A program made the position numbers and the translations under genes. Of a stretch of DNA of 64,000 nucleotides, positions 36,336 through 50,830 are shown in pieces. The stretch spans positions 437,294 through 501,293 of the forward strand of contig CAJHNH020006068.1 in the NCBI GenBank assembly GCA_905116865.2. The letters run 5' to 3'. The notes below the pieces were generated by a model. It saw nothing but the letters and a program-made list of their open reading frames with translations, ran no database searches and was not told where the DNA came from. This stretch comes from Candidula unifasciata. Its lineage: Eukaryota; Mollusca; Gastropoda; Stylommatophora; Geomitridae. Within the stretch, counting starts at the first letter, position 1; every line of letters starts with the position of its first letter.

Positions 36336-37125
36336 GTGTGGGTAATAGAGACTGAGTTAATTAGAGATCGATAAAGTGTGCATTACGAAGAAGTAAGAGT
36401 GTAAGAGTAAAAAGCGAGTGTCAATTGTGCAGAGGTAGAAAGAGAACACGCTCACTTGGAAGAGAGGGTAAAAGGGGCGGGGGGTTTTAGGGAGGAGAAA
36501 GACACACTTAAAAGGTTAAAAAAGCTTTCTACACAATTTAAAGTCGAGAACTAACAGGAAGATATTTTTCCTTGACTAAACATTTGCATCTGACCTGACT
36601 GGGAATTTTTATTTCTCAAACACTGACCGCTCCCTGACGTTATCGAACACTTAATGCATCATTAATACAATGACCTGGGGAGGTCTGCTTAGATTTCTAA
36701 GTTAGTGGTGGGCAAAGAAGGGGAAAACAAGAGGTGGACAGACAAAAGATATAATATTCAAAACAGAACTCTGAACGGAATAATATGGGAGTAAACTAGG
36801 AAAACATCATGAAGTAAAAGAGATTTTGTTTTAAAACAAGTAAATAAAAGGAACTAAATTTTTTTTTTTAAGAAACGTACAGCAGTAAAAGACAAAAACT
36901 TTTAAAATGATGTTACTTCTTGTTGGAGAAGTTAAGGTAAGATTTAATAAGAGAAACATGACCAGGTGGGTTCAAATGTTCCGGTTAAATTAGAAGGTAA
37001 GATTTCACTGAACACTTTACAGACTGGGTTAATTTGGCAAAAGGCAAACTTTGAGCACAATGGAAAGATAACAGTGACCTCTTTAGTTTTCCTGGCCCAT
37101 CTACACACTTTCTCAGACTCACCTG
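36336..37125. other. No gene seen
   Basis: A/G-rich sequence. The words CCTGGCCCATCTACACACT (37091-37109) recur inverted near 37670-37690. I cannot say which element this belongs to. Confidence 0.4.
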
Positions 37126-37133
37126 GGTCAGAG

Positions 37134-37411
37134 CAGGGCTGTCAATGGAATTTTTTGTTGTTGAAAAACCCAGCTGAACAAAAACCCAAGCAATACAAAG
37201 GCGAAGAGCAACAACAAAAACCCCAGATTATTAAAAAGTACACATTTTATAGTTACGAAACGAAACATTTACCCACTTTTATATAAGGATATATTTAAAA
37301 ACAAAAAAACAAAAAAAAACAAAAAAAACAAAAAAAGATTTCCAAATCTGAACCCAAGGCGTCAAATAAAAACCCAGATCTGGGTGTAAAAACCTATTAT
37401 TGGCAGCCCTG
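37134..37411 (-). mobile_element. hAT-type MITE, copy H1
   Basis: The ends CAGGGCTGTCAATGG and TATTGGCAGCCCTG are imperfect inverted repeats. They are flanked by the perfect 8-base duplication GGTCAGAG (37126-37133 and 37412-37419), as for hAT. The inside is AC/AAAAAC-rich and non-coding. Its reverse complement matches the copy at 37709-38148 in TTTCGTTTCGTA and GCTGGGTTTTTCAA. Confidence 0.87.
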
Positions 37412-37708
37412 GGTCAGAGGGATGTATGTTATACTGCTTTCTTCGACAAGAGTCTCTCGTGTGATCTAGGCTCAGGTTGTGGGTAAAAGGAGGGGGGGGG
37501 GGGGGGGGTTGGGTAGGGGCCAGTTCTACGTGTTTTAGTGTCGTTGAAAGCTGTGTCGTCGTGTAGTAGTGAACAAGCGACATCGCCGCTGATGTAATTG
37601 CAGGCAAGGGAACGTGACATCCCCCCGACGTAGAACAGTCTACGAAAGTATGAATGAAAGGTCAGCCAGTGTGTAGATGGGCCGGGAAACGTGGAGTGAA
37701 TCTATAAC

Positions 37709-38148
37709 CAGGGCTAGCAATGCTGGGTTTTTTCCCCTAGATCTGGGTTTTTATATAAAACCTTGTGGAAATTTGTTTTCTTTTTATAGTCCTATATAAA
37801 AGTAGTTTGGCCATCTCGTTAGAATGCAGCAAGATCAAATACCATCACAAGCACTACATCTCAGAAAATCAACTACAAGAGCAAAGAGGACGGCCGCGGA
37901 AAACATGGATCGACAACATTAAAGACGCTCTACGCCTTCACGGCATGACAATAGCCAGTGGCAGCCAACGTGCACTGGACCGCAAATTATTCCTCCCCAC
38001 GACGCTCAACGGCAGAAGTGGTTTATGATGATGATGATGATAAAAGTAGTAAATGTTTCGTTTCGTACAATTTGTACAATTTAACAATCTGGGTTTTTTT
38101 TTTTTTTTTAAGCTGGGTTTTTCAAACAAAATCCCATTAGCAGCCCTG
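37709..38148 (+). mobile_element. hAT-type MITE, copy H2, carrying a LINE tail
   Basis: The ends are CAGGGCTAGCAATG and CATTAGCAGCCCTG, with flanks TCTATAAC (37701-37708) and CCCATAAC (38149-38156) matching at six of eight bases. A LINE 3' end (37807-38039) is inserted inside. Without it the MITE would be about 195 bases, close to the size of H1 less its A-rich run. Confidence 0.83.
37807..38039 (+). pseudogene. RTE-like LINE 3' end inserted in MITE H2
   Basis: Plus-strand residues GRPRKTWIDNIKDALRLHG and RALDRKLFLPTTLNGRSGL are followed by a stop inside a (GAT)n tail at 38025-38040. It is flanked by the perfect 11-base duplication ATAAAAGTAGT (37796-37806 and 38040-38050). It is a 5'-truncated insertion. 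Confidence 0.85.
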
Positions 38149-38156
38149 CCCATAAC

Positions 38157-38275
38157 ATTAAAGAAACTACAAAAGCCCTATGTGTCTATGAATGAGGTAG
38201 CCAAAACAACAAGAAGCAGAACTGCGCATCTCCCTGAAAACCAGAAGCGGTAAGAGAGGAAGTGAAGAAGAAGTT
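38157..38275 (+). pseudogene. LINE 3' end, family R2, plus copy
   Basis: Plus-strand VSMNEVAKTTRSRTAHLPEN and QKR, then a stop, resemble VPMVEAARRARNRTLYLPRH of the minus copy at 38377-38640. Both have GAAGTGAAGAAGAAG after the stop. Confidence 0.65.
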
Positions 38276-38376
38276 TAAGCACTGCGTATTATTCAACATA
38301 AGACTTACAACTACACTACAGGTTACACTGTAATTGTTTTATAGTGCCTAAATATACTGTCATAATTACATAGCAG

Positions 38377-38640
38377 GTCTTCTTCTTCTTCTTCTTCTTC
38401 TTCACTTCCTCTTTTACCGCTGTGGGTGTCGAGGGAGATATAAGGTTCTGTTTCTAGCTCTTCTGGCTGCCTCGACCATAGGCACATCGTACTGTTGTAG
38501 TGTTTCTCTGATGTTATCCTTCCATCTTGTTCTTGGTCTACCCCGTGCTCTACGTCCTTCTTCTCTTTCCATGTATGCTTTGTATGGTGTGGTGTCACAA
38601 GGCATTCTCTCTAAGTGGGCAAACCATTTCACTTGCTGTC
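38377..38640 (-). pseudogene. LINE 3' end, family R2, minus copy
   Basis: The minus-strand frame has MKWFAHLERM, GRRARGRPRTRWKDNIRETL and ARRARNRTLYLPRHPQR, then a stop and a (GAA)n tail at 38378-38402. This is a usual RTE-like C-terminus. Confidence 0.8.
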
Positions 38641-38644
38641 TTTA

Positions 38645-38943
38645 CATAGCAGGTACTTTGCAGAATGTGGCTCCCATTATAGTCTGCCTGAAAGAAATTC
38701 GGTATCTTGCCAGCTTTCCCTCCTCGTGTACCTTTATATTCAAGGAGTAACTTATATCTTGTGCCCACCTTAGTACTGATCGGCTCCTGTCCCACATTTC
38801 CTGGTTTCATGCTTTCTGCTATTACTTTTTTTTTCCAGTTCGCCATGGCGCGTGATATGACCAGGATATTTTAGCTTCGGAGACAGGATGCTGTTTATTA
38901 GCCAATCTTCCTTGATATCCAGATCTTTTTAAATGTCAGTATT
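38645..38943 (-). pseudogene. RTE-like LINE 3' end, family R1, copy 2
   Basis: Nucleotides correspond to those of 6467-6766 throughout (TTTGCAGAATGTGGCTCCCA at the 3' side, GCCAATCTTCCTTGAT at the 5' side), with frameshifts. It lacks a clear TGA tail. Confidence 0.75.
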
Positions 38944-38954
38944 TAATAATTCTT

Positions 38955-39310
38955 TGGGGATGTGGATATGCAGAAGATTAGGTCGTATTTCATGGAAAGT
39001 ATTGCAATCAAATACAGAGGTACTGTGGAAATTGGGAATGAAAAGAGAGTTACTGGGTAAAATAAAAAAAGAGACAAGTGAAATATTTTGGTCACATTAA
39101 AAGACATAACAGTATTGTAAAGATCATCCTAGAGGGAAAGGTTCAAGGTAGGCGAGCAAGAGGCAGACAACGTTACAAGTGGGAGGATAACATCAAGAGA
39201 TGGACGAACAGCAGTATGAGTGAGTGTACATCGAGGGCAAGAGACAGGGCTTGTTGGAGATCCATTGCAGCCAACCTTCATTGTGGAGACGGCACCTGAT
39301 TGATTGATCA
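38955..39310 (+). pseudogene. LINE 3' end with KYFGHIKRH motif
   Basis: Plus-strand MKYFGHIKRHNSIVKIILEG and GRRARGRQRYKWEDNIKRW are followed by SRARDRACWRS, ending CGDGT and a stop inside a (TGAT)n tail at about 39298-39308. It belongs to the same general family as R1 but is distinct. Confidence 0.8.
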
Positions 39311-39436
39311 ATATAATAGTACTGAATGATTATACGGCTGATATGGGTTTCAGAAATTTTCTGGAGTTTTGCGTGCATATCGGTTTTACAGACTGTTGGC
39401 TGCTCCCCTCTGATATAAATGCCTTCCGATTTCGAG

Positions 39437-39546
39437 GTAAACATCCACAGTATAAAAGGTAAACATCCGCCGTATAAAAGGTAAACATCCGCCGTATAAA
39501 AGGTAAACATCCGCCGTATAAAAGGTAAACATCCGCCGTATAAAAG
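39437..39546. repeat. 22-bp minisatellite, five copies
   Basis: Five units, each GTAAACATCCGCCGTATAAA plus AG. The first has two changes and the rest look identical. Each unit carries a TATAAA word. Confidence 0.95.
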
Positions 39547-39724
39547 CTAATCAGATCAATAAATGCTTGCAGAAGTAAGATGTGTATGCCGAAAGACGCA
39601 AATATCTCAGTCATGCTGTAAACAGGCACATTACATTTGTTGATGAGCGCATAGAAGAAGAAAAGAAATCAACTTTCCTAGTTTGTAGCATTTTATGACA
39701 TGCTTGTTGGTGGCATTTGATTTA

Positions 39725-39725
<1 letters not shown>

Positions 39726-39762
<37 letters not shown>

Positions 39763-39771
39763 CTCCTCCCG
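39726..39771. repeat. 46-base poly-C run
   Basis: An uninterrupted run of C on the plus strand. Such a run could form G-quadruplex or i-motif structures and is prone to length error. Confidence 0.95.
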
Positions 39772-40067
39772 ACCCACTCGGAGTGTTCGAATACATACGT
39801 GGAATACAAAGCTGTCAAGAAATGACAAGCGATTGCACTCTTTAAAAAACCATCAACAGAGAAACCCGAGGAATACAAAGACACAGAAACACCTCTCAAT
39901 AACTAATCCCAAAAAAAAAAAAAAACGGCAACAACAACACTAACGATAACAACAACACCAACGAAAACAACAACAACAAAATAACCATAAATACACAAAA
40001 CTAATATGATGAATGACATTCTTAAAAGATTTGCGCTCGCGCATTGGCACACCCCCCCCCCTTTCCC

Positions 40068-42136
<2,069 letters not shown>

Positions 42137-42138
<2 letters not shown>

Positions 42139-42756
42139 AGCGCTCAAAATAAACAATTTAATTTTAATCATAGCTGTTGAAGAAGACTGACCGTTTGGTT
42201 ATGGAATTTCACCGACGCAGTCTCAAATCCAATAGCGAAGTCAGTTTGGTTAGAAATGTAATTCACAAGACACAACAGCGAAAGTCAGACATTTATCCGA
42301 ATTCACGAGGGCTGCACAATACAATTTCTTTATCGGCAGTATCAATTCATCAGTTCGTATCAATTCGTATCCATTAATTAACAGCATCCATTCACAAGAA
42401 ATATCCATTACCACAGAGTATCCATTTGCAAGATATTTCTATTCTCCATCTGGGAACATCTCAGGAACTTGCCCGCACGGAGACATTTCCTCCCAGTTCC
42501 ATTCATACGACGGTCGTCGCACGTTCTGTCTAATGTTGTAGGGTGTTATGAGATAGCTTTCCAAAGCGTTCGCCTGCTGTATAAATATTTGTGGGAGGTT
42601 GTGTGAGGGCAGTGTCGTAAGTACACACTTTACTATAACAAACGAAAACTGTCACCACTCAAAATATGGTACCCAACCACATATCATACCCAGTAATGAA
42701 AGTAACCAGTCAAAATTAGGACTCATTAAACTTTTATTTTTTATTCACAAGCAGTA
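42137..42756. other. No gene seen; spacer between CCGA block and satellite
   Basis: Short degenerate repeats with ATCCATT words at 42340-42430 resemble the phrase AATATCCATTA just beyond the satellite's right edge near 48730. They may be worn satellite edge or an older array. Confidence 0.45.
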
Positions 42757-45700
42757 AGCGATCATTATCTGTACGCAATACCACAAAGTATGCAATCATT
42801 ATCTGTACGCAATACCACAAAGTATGCAATCATTAACTGTAACCAGTAACACACAGTATGTAATCATTAACTGTAACCAGTAACACACAGTATGCAATCA
42901 TTAACTGTAACCAGTAACACACAGTATGCAATCATTAACTGTAACCAGTAACACACAGTATGCAATTATCTGTAACCAGTAACACACAGTATGCAATCAT
43001 TAACTGTAACCAGTAACACACAGTATGCAATCATTAACTGTAACCAGTAACACACAGTATTCAATCATTAACTGTAACCAGTAACACACAGTATACAATC
43101 ACTTACTCTAACCATTAACACACAGTATGCAATCATTAACTGTAACCAGTACCACACAGTATGCAATCACTAACTGTAACCAATAACACACAGCATACAA
43201 TCACTAACTGTACCCAATAACACACAGTATACAATCACTAACTGTAACCAATAACACACAGTATGCAATAACTAACTGTAACCAGTAACACATATTATGC
43301 AATCACTAACTGTAACCAATAACACACAGTATGCAATCACTAACTGTAACCAATAACACACAGTATGCAATCACTAACTGTAACCAATAACACGCAGTAT
43401 ACAATCACTAACTGTAACCAATAACACACAGTATACAATCACTAACTGTAACCAATAACACACAGTATACAATCACTAACTGTAACCAATAACACACAGT
43501 ATGCAATAACTAACTGTAACCAATAACACACAGTATGCAATCACTAACTGTAACCAATAACACACAGTATACAATCACTAACTGTAACCAATAACACACA
43601 GTGTGCAATCACTAACTGTAACCAATAACACACAGTATGCAATCACTAACTGTTACTAATAACACACAGTATGCAATCACTAATTGTAAATAATAACACA
43701 CAGTATGCATTAACTAACTGTAACCAATAACACACAGTATGCAATCACTAAATGTAACCAATAACACACAGTATGCAATCACTAACTGTAACCAGTAACA
43801 CATATTATGCAATCACTAACTGTAACCAATAACACACAGTATGCAATCACTAACTGTAACCAATAACACACAGTATGATATAACTAACTGTAACCAATAT
43901 CACAAAGTATGCAATCACTAACTGTAACCAATAACACACAGTATGCAATCACTAACTGTAACCTATAACACACAATATGCAATCACTAACTGTAACCAAT
44001 AACACAATCACTAACTGTAACCAATAACACACAGTATGCAATCACTAACTGTAACCAATAACACACAGTATGCAATCACTAACTGTAACCAATAACACAA
44101 AGTATACAATCACTAACTGTACACAGTATGCAATCACTAACTGTAACCAATAAACACAGTATACAATCACTAACTGTAACCAATAACACACAGTATGCAA
44201 TCACTAACTGTAACCAATAACACACAGTATGCAATCACTAACTGTAACACAGTAACACACAGTAACAATCACTAACTGTAACCAATAACACACAGTATAC
44301 AATCACTAACTGTAACCAATAACACACAGTATGCAATCACTAACTGTAACAAATAACACACAGTATGCAATCACTACATGTAACCATAACACACAGTATG
44401 CAATCACTAACTGTAACCAATAACACACAGTATGCAATCACTAACTGTAACCAATAACACACAGTATGCAATCACTAACTGTAACCAATAACACACAGTA
44501 TGCAATCACTAACTGTAACCAATAACACACAGTATACAATCACTAACTGTAACCAATAACACACAGTATACAATCACTAACTGTAACCAATAACACACAG
44601 TATACAATCACTAACTATAACCAATAACACACAGTATGCAATCACTAACTGTAACCAATAACACACAGTATGCAATCACTAACTGTAACCAATAACACAC
44701 AGTATGCAATCACTAACTGTAACCAATAACACACAGTATGCAATCACTAACTGTAACCAATAAAACACAGCATACAATCACTAACTGTAACCAATAACAC
44801 ACAGTATGCAATCACTAACTGTAACCTATAACACACAGTATGCAATCACTAACTGTAACTAATAACACACAGTATGCAATCACTAATGTAAATAATAACA
44901 CACAGTATGCAATCACTTAACTAACTGTAACCAGTATAACACCACAGTATACAATCACTAAATGTAACCAATAACACACACAGTATGCAATCACTACTGT
45001 AACCAATAACACACAGTATGCAATCACTAACAGTATAAACACACAGTATATGCAATCACTAACTGTAACCAATAACACACAGTATACAATCACTAACTGT
45101 AACCAATAACACACAGTATGCAATCACTAACTGTAACCAATAGCACACAGTATGCAATCACTAACTGTAACCAATAAACACAGTATGCAATAACTGTAAC
45201 AATCAACACAGTATACAATCACTAACTGTAACCAATAACACAGTATGCAATCACTAACTGTAACCAATAACACACAGTATGCAATCACTAACTGTAACAA
45301 TAACACACAGTATGCAATCACTAACTGTAACCAATAACACACAGTATGCAATCACTAACTGTAACCAATAACACACAGTATGCAATCACTAACTGTAACC
45401 AATAACACACAGTGTAACTAACTAACAATAACACACAGTATGCAATCACTAACTGTAACTAACACACAGTATGCAATCACTAACTGTAACCAATAACACA
45501 CAGTATGCAATCACTAACTGTAACCAATAACACACAGTATGCAATCACTAACTGTAACCAATAACACACAGTATACAATCAAACTGTAACCAATAACACA
45601 CAGTATGCAATCACTAACTGTAACCAATAACACACAGTATACAATCACTAACTGTAACCAATAACACACAGTATGCAATCACTAACTGTAACCAATAACA

Positions 45701-48695
45701 CACAGTATACAATCACTAACTGTAACCAATAACACACAGTATACAATCACTAAATGTAACCAATAACACACAGTATACAATCACTAACTGTAACCAATAA
45801 CACACAGTATGCAATCACTAACTGTAACCAATAACACACAGTATACAATCACTAACTGTAACCAATAACACACAGTATACAATCACTAACTGTAACCAAT
45901 AACACACAGTATACAATCACTAAATGTAACCAATAACACACAGTATACAATCACTAACTGTAACCAATAACACACAGTATACAATCACTAACTGTAACCA
46001 ATAACACACAGTATACAATCACTAACTGTAACCAATAACACACAGTATACAATCACTAACTGTAACCAATAACACACAGTATACAATCACTAACTGTAAC
46101 CAATAACACACAGTATACAATCACTAACTAACTGTAACCAATAACACACAGTATACAATCACTAACTGTATGCAATCACTAACTGTAACAATAACACACA
46201 GTATACAATCACTAACTGTAACCAATAACACACAGTATGCAATAACCAATAACTATGTAAACTGTAACCAATAACACACAGTATGCAATCACTAAATGTA
46301 ACCAATAACACACAGTATACAATCACTAACTGTAACCAAAACACACAGTATGCAATCACCAATAACACTGTAACCAACCAATAACACACAGTATGCAATC
46401 ACTAACTGTAACCAATAACACACAGTATGCAATCACTAACTGTAACCAATAACACACAGTATGTCACTAACTGTAACCAATAACACACAGTATGCAATCA
46501 CTAACTGTAACAATAACACACAGTATGCAATGTAACCAATAACACACAGTATGCAATCACTAACTGTAACCAATAACACACAGTATACAATCACTAACTG
46601 TAACCAATAACACACAGTATACAATCACTAACTGTAACCAATAACACACAGTATGCAATCACTAACTGTAACCAATAACACACAGTATACAATCACTAAC
46701 TGTAACCAATAACACACAGTATACAATCACTACTGTAACCAATAACACACAGTATGCAATCACTAACTGTAACCAATAACACACAGTATGCACAGTATAC
46801 ACACAGTCAATAAATGTAACCAATAACACACAGTATACAATCACTAACTAAATGTACACAATATAACCAATAACACAGTATTACAATCACTAACTGTAAC
46901 CAATATAACACACAGTATACAATCACTAACTGTAACCAATAACACACAGCATACAATCACTAACTGTAACCAATAACACACACAGTATACAATCACTAAC
47001 TGTAACCAATAACACACAGTATACAATTACTAAATGTAACCAATAAACACAGTATACAATCACTAAATGTAAATAACCACAATATACACACAGTATACAA
47101 TCACTAAATGTAAACAACAATATACACACTAACTGTATAACACACAGTATACAATCACTAACTGTAACCAATAACCACAATAACACACAGTATACAATCA
47201 CTAACTGTAACCAATAACACACAGTATACAATCACTAAATGTGTAACCAATAACACACAGTATACAATCACTAAATGTAACCAATAACACAGTATACAGT
47301 ATACAATCACTAAATGTAACCAATAACACACAGTATACAATTCACTAAAAATGTAACCAATAACACACAGTATAAATCACTAAATGTAACCAATAACACA
47401 CAGTATACAATCACTAAAAACCAATAACACACATATCACACAGTATAACAATCACTAAATGTAACCAATAACACACAGTATACAATCACTAACTGTAACC
47501 AATAACACACAGTATATACCAACTGTAAACTAAAATGTAACCAATATACACACAGTATACAATCAATACACTGTAACCAATAACACACAGTATACAATCA
47601 CAAAATAACCCCACAGTAACACACATAAATCACAGTATACACACTGTAACCAATAAAACACAGTATACAATCACTAACTGTAACCAATAACACACAGTAT
47701 GCAATCACTAACTGTAACCAATAACACACAGTATACAATCACTAACTGTATGCTGTAACCAATAAAACACAGTATACAATCACAACTGTATGCAATGCAA
47801 TCACTAACTATAGCTAATATCACACAGTATGCAATCACTTACTGTAACCAATAACACACAGTATACAATCACTAACTGTAACAAATAACACACAGTATAC
47901 AATCACTAACTGTAACCAGTATCACACAGTATGCAATCACTAACTGTAACCAGTATCACAAAGTATGCAATCACTAACTGTAACCAATAACACACAGTAT
48001 ACAATCACTAACTGTAACCAATAACACACAGTATGCAATCACTTACTGTAACAAATAACACACAGTATGCAATCACTTACTGTAACCAGTAAGACACAGT
48101 ATGCAATCACTAACTGTAACCAGTATCACAAAGTATGCAATCACTAACTGTAACCAATAACACACAGTATGCAATCACTAACTGTAACCAATAACACACA
48201 GTATGCAATCACTAACTGTAACCAATAACACACAGTATACAATTACTAACTGTAACCAATAACACACAGTATACAATCACTAACTGTAACCAATAACACA
48301 CAGTATGCAATCACTAACTGTAACCAATAACACACAGTATACAATCACTAACTGTAACCAATAACACACAGTATGCAATCACTAACTGTAACCAATAACA
48401 CACAGTATACAATCACTAACTGTAACCAATAACACACAGTATACAATCACTAACTGTAACCAATAACACACAGTATACAATCACTAACTGTAACCAATAA
48501 CACACAGTATGCAATCACTAACTGTAACCAATAACACACAGTATGCAATCACTAACTGTAACCAATAACACACAGTATGCAATCACTAACTGTAACCAAT
48601 AACACACAGTATACAATCACTAACTGTAACCAATAACACACAGTATACAATCAATAACTGTAACCAATAACACAGAGTATGCAATCACTTACTGT
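42757..48695. repeat. 34-bp satellite array, about 5.9 kb
   Basis: Around 170 units of 34 bases have the core AATCACTAACTGTAACCAAT, then AACACACAGTAT, then GC or AC. Units from 42830 to 43150 use the variant CATTAACTGTAACCAGTAAC, and the first few units (42757-42835) are more diverged. From about 46230 to 47830 units are irregular, with many indels. Regular units resume to 48695. No coding capacity. Frames such as 46162-46398 are artefacts. Confidence 0.98.
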
Positions 48696-49129
48696 AGCGA
48701 AAAACAAAACAGTTTCCGATCACAAACAATATCCATTATAATGGAACCCGGAAGTGTTTTAAAACCTGGAGATTTTGTCCAGCAGCATTTGATTAAACAT
48801 TTATGATAAAGCTAGAATCATGACCAGCAGTAGGCAATATTTTATAACTGCTCAGCGGGTGCACTGGAGACCTTCGTGCAATATCAGTTTGCAGATCCAT
48901 GAGGTCTCCGAAGAGAAGTGATCAAGCGGTTTGCTTCGCGCTATGAAGGTCTTGGGTTCATTTTACGACGGCGCTGTTAAGTTCACGAGAAAATTTTTAC
49001 GGAGATCCTTGAGGATTGCCGCTGGAGCTATGGAGGTCTTTCTTTCTGCGACGATCTCGACAGGCAGCTAGCTGTTCTGCGGATATAGACTGAGCTATAT
49101 GTGATAACACCCGGTGCGATGCAGTCGAC
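48696..49129. other. No gene seen
   Basis: Unique-looking sequence right of the satellite. No motif supported. Confidence 0.4.
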
Positions 49130-49275
49130 CCTCTTACAATTACTTTTGCAGATCTGACTTGTGTATCGACTTTTGGTTCCCTGCCTCTCACTGCAAAGAA
49201 AGCCCTAATTTATACGACTCCTACGACATGCTTGTTAGGGAGGCAGTGGGTGTATGCTTGTTTTTCTCCACAATA
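49130..49275 (+). repeat. Dispersed repeat, family F, copy 3 (3' part)
   Basis: GCAGATCTGACTTGTGTATC, TTTTGGTTCCCTGCCTCTCA, TACGACTCCTACGACATGCT and GGCAGTGGGTGTA match the 3' two thirds of the copy at 15905-16168. Confidence 0.72.
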
Positions 49276-49407
49276 GATCATCTGAGCCCACACGGGGAGA
49301 AAGATAACATATCACACACACAGGCACACACATATACCCACATGCATATGTTTAAGCAGCAAAAACGTATTCAGTGACTCCAAATACGAGCCAGTATCAA
49401 ACAAATT

Positions 49408-49676
49408 GGGAGTCGCAGTACTGTAGCGGCTAGACGCTCGGCTACGGATCGGATAGTCGTGGGTTCGCTCCCTGGCGGAAACGGGCTTTCTTCTAAAATG
49501 ACTTCAGCTCCCAGGTCGACCCAGCCTTGAGTGGGTACCAGGTGCAGTCCTGGGGAGTAAAGGAGGCCGGTGTGATGCTGACCACATCCCCTACCAAGTA
49601 GCATTTGGTCTATCAAATATCGGTCTATCCCTATAGGCACAATATGCGTGATTGTGTGTAAAAGGGTCCTTTACTA
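49408..49676 (+). repeat. tRNA-derived SINE, family B, copy 6 (full length)
   Basis: A-box region CTGTAGCGGCTAGACGCTCG and B box GGGTTCGCTCCC, then CCCAGGTCGACCCAGCCTTG, GTGGGTACCAGGTGCAGTCC, GGGAGTAAAGGAGG and a 3' end TGTGTAAAAGGGTCCTTTAC. Confidence 0.87.
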
Positions 49677-49736
49677 AACTTATTTGTACGAGTACATAAC
49701 AAACAAACTCCTATTAAAAAAAATGGTATTATTAAA

Positions 49737-50087
49737 ACACCTCTGTCACAAATTGGTATTACTAAGACGCCCCTGTCACAAACTGGTATCACTAAGACGC
49801 TCCTGTCACAAACTGGTATCATTGAAACACCCCTTTCACAAACTGGTATCATTGAAACACCCCTGCCACAAACTGGCATCATTAAAACACCCCTGTAACA
49901 AACTGGTATCACCAAGACACCCCTGCCACAAATTGGTATTACTAAGACACCCCTGTCACAAACTGGTATCACTAAGACACCCCTGTTACAAACTGGTATC
50001 ACTAAAACACCCCTGTCAAATACTGGTATTATTAAAATACCCCTGTCACAAACTGGTATCATTAAAACACCCCTGTCACAAACTAAA
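49737..50087. repeat. 30-bp minisatellite, about 12 copies
   Basis: Units CACCCCTGTCACAAACTGGT plus ATCACTAAGA, with variation mainly in the last ten bases. The unit length is a multiple of three, so frames stay open on both strands and give repetitive false proteins. Confidence 0.95.
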
Positions 50088-50560
50088 CCTTATTGGCTGT
50101 GACATAACCAGAATATACACATATTGACAGCATGTGTCCGAAAATAACCGTATGAAGACTACAAAAGTTCACCAGTATATATCTGGCAAAAAGTGCATCC
50201 ATATATCTTCTGAAAAGAAATGTTTGACAGTTTATTGACCACCTTGTGTCGACTACCTAATAAAGGTTGGCTACTGAGTGCATCCTCCTATCTTTATGAA
50301 CATTCCCTGGCTGGGTCTAAGTACATAGTGCCGCTTTCACGATACTCTACGAAAACAAAAATTCCACAGTGGGTACCGATCCTAGTATTGTAGGATACCG
50401 GAGTTATTAAACGCATTCACTAACGTCCAAGCCGGAGCGCGGAATCATTCACTACCGTATGTAACAGCATAAATTTTCACTAAAAGACAGGTGGCGATAC
50501 AAGTTTGTTACAACCCTACCTCATCCCACAGAATTGTAGGTTACATCTTGATGTTGTAAA
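50088..50560. other. No gene seen
   Basis: Words at 50511-50556 (CAACCCTACCTCATCC, GAATTGTAGGTTACA) recur loosely at 51013-51061, on the other side of two SINE B copies. Confidence 0.4.
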
Positions 50561-50800
50561 GTAAAGGACCATTTTCCATAGGGCATATAGGGCTAGACCT
50601 ATATTTTTATAGACCAATCAGCACAAGATGAATGATGTGGTCAGCACCTTACTTTCCCGGGAATGCACCCGGTACCCACTCAAGGCTGGGTCGACCCGGG
50701 AGCCAAGGTCATTTTTGAAAAAGTCCGGCTCCGCCAGGGAGCTAACTAACGACTTTCCAATCTCGCGGCGAGCGTCTGGCCGCTCGGCCACGGAGACTAC
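50561..50800 (-). repeat. SINE family B, copy 7
   Basis: The minus-strand head TCTCCGTGGCCGAGCGGCCA (A box), core CCGGGTCGACCCAGC and 3' block complementary to TTTTTATAGACCAATCAGCA are all present. Confidence 0.85.
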
Positions 50801-50830
50801 CCTTGGTGTTCTAAGATCGATCGATATTAA

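Noticed and set aside
36019..36345. 108-residue plus-strand frame
   Set aside because: It is the antisense of SINE D copy 1 running into a GA microsatellite.
42757..48695. Array of regulatory or centromere-protein binding sites
   Set aside because: A 34-bp unit alone does not show function. No known binding motif was recognised and the array's chromosomal place is unknown.
49631..50127. 143- and 147-residue repetitive frames, or a CRISPR-like array
   Set aside because: The 30-bp units follow each other directly without unique spacers, and variation is within the unit. It is a minisatellite whose length is divisible by three.
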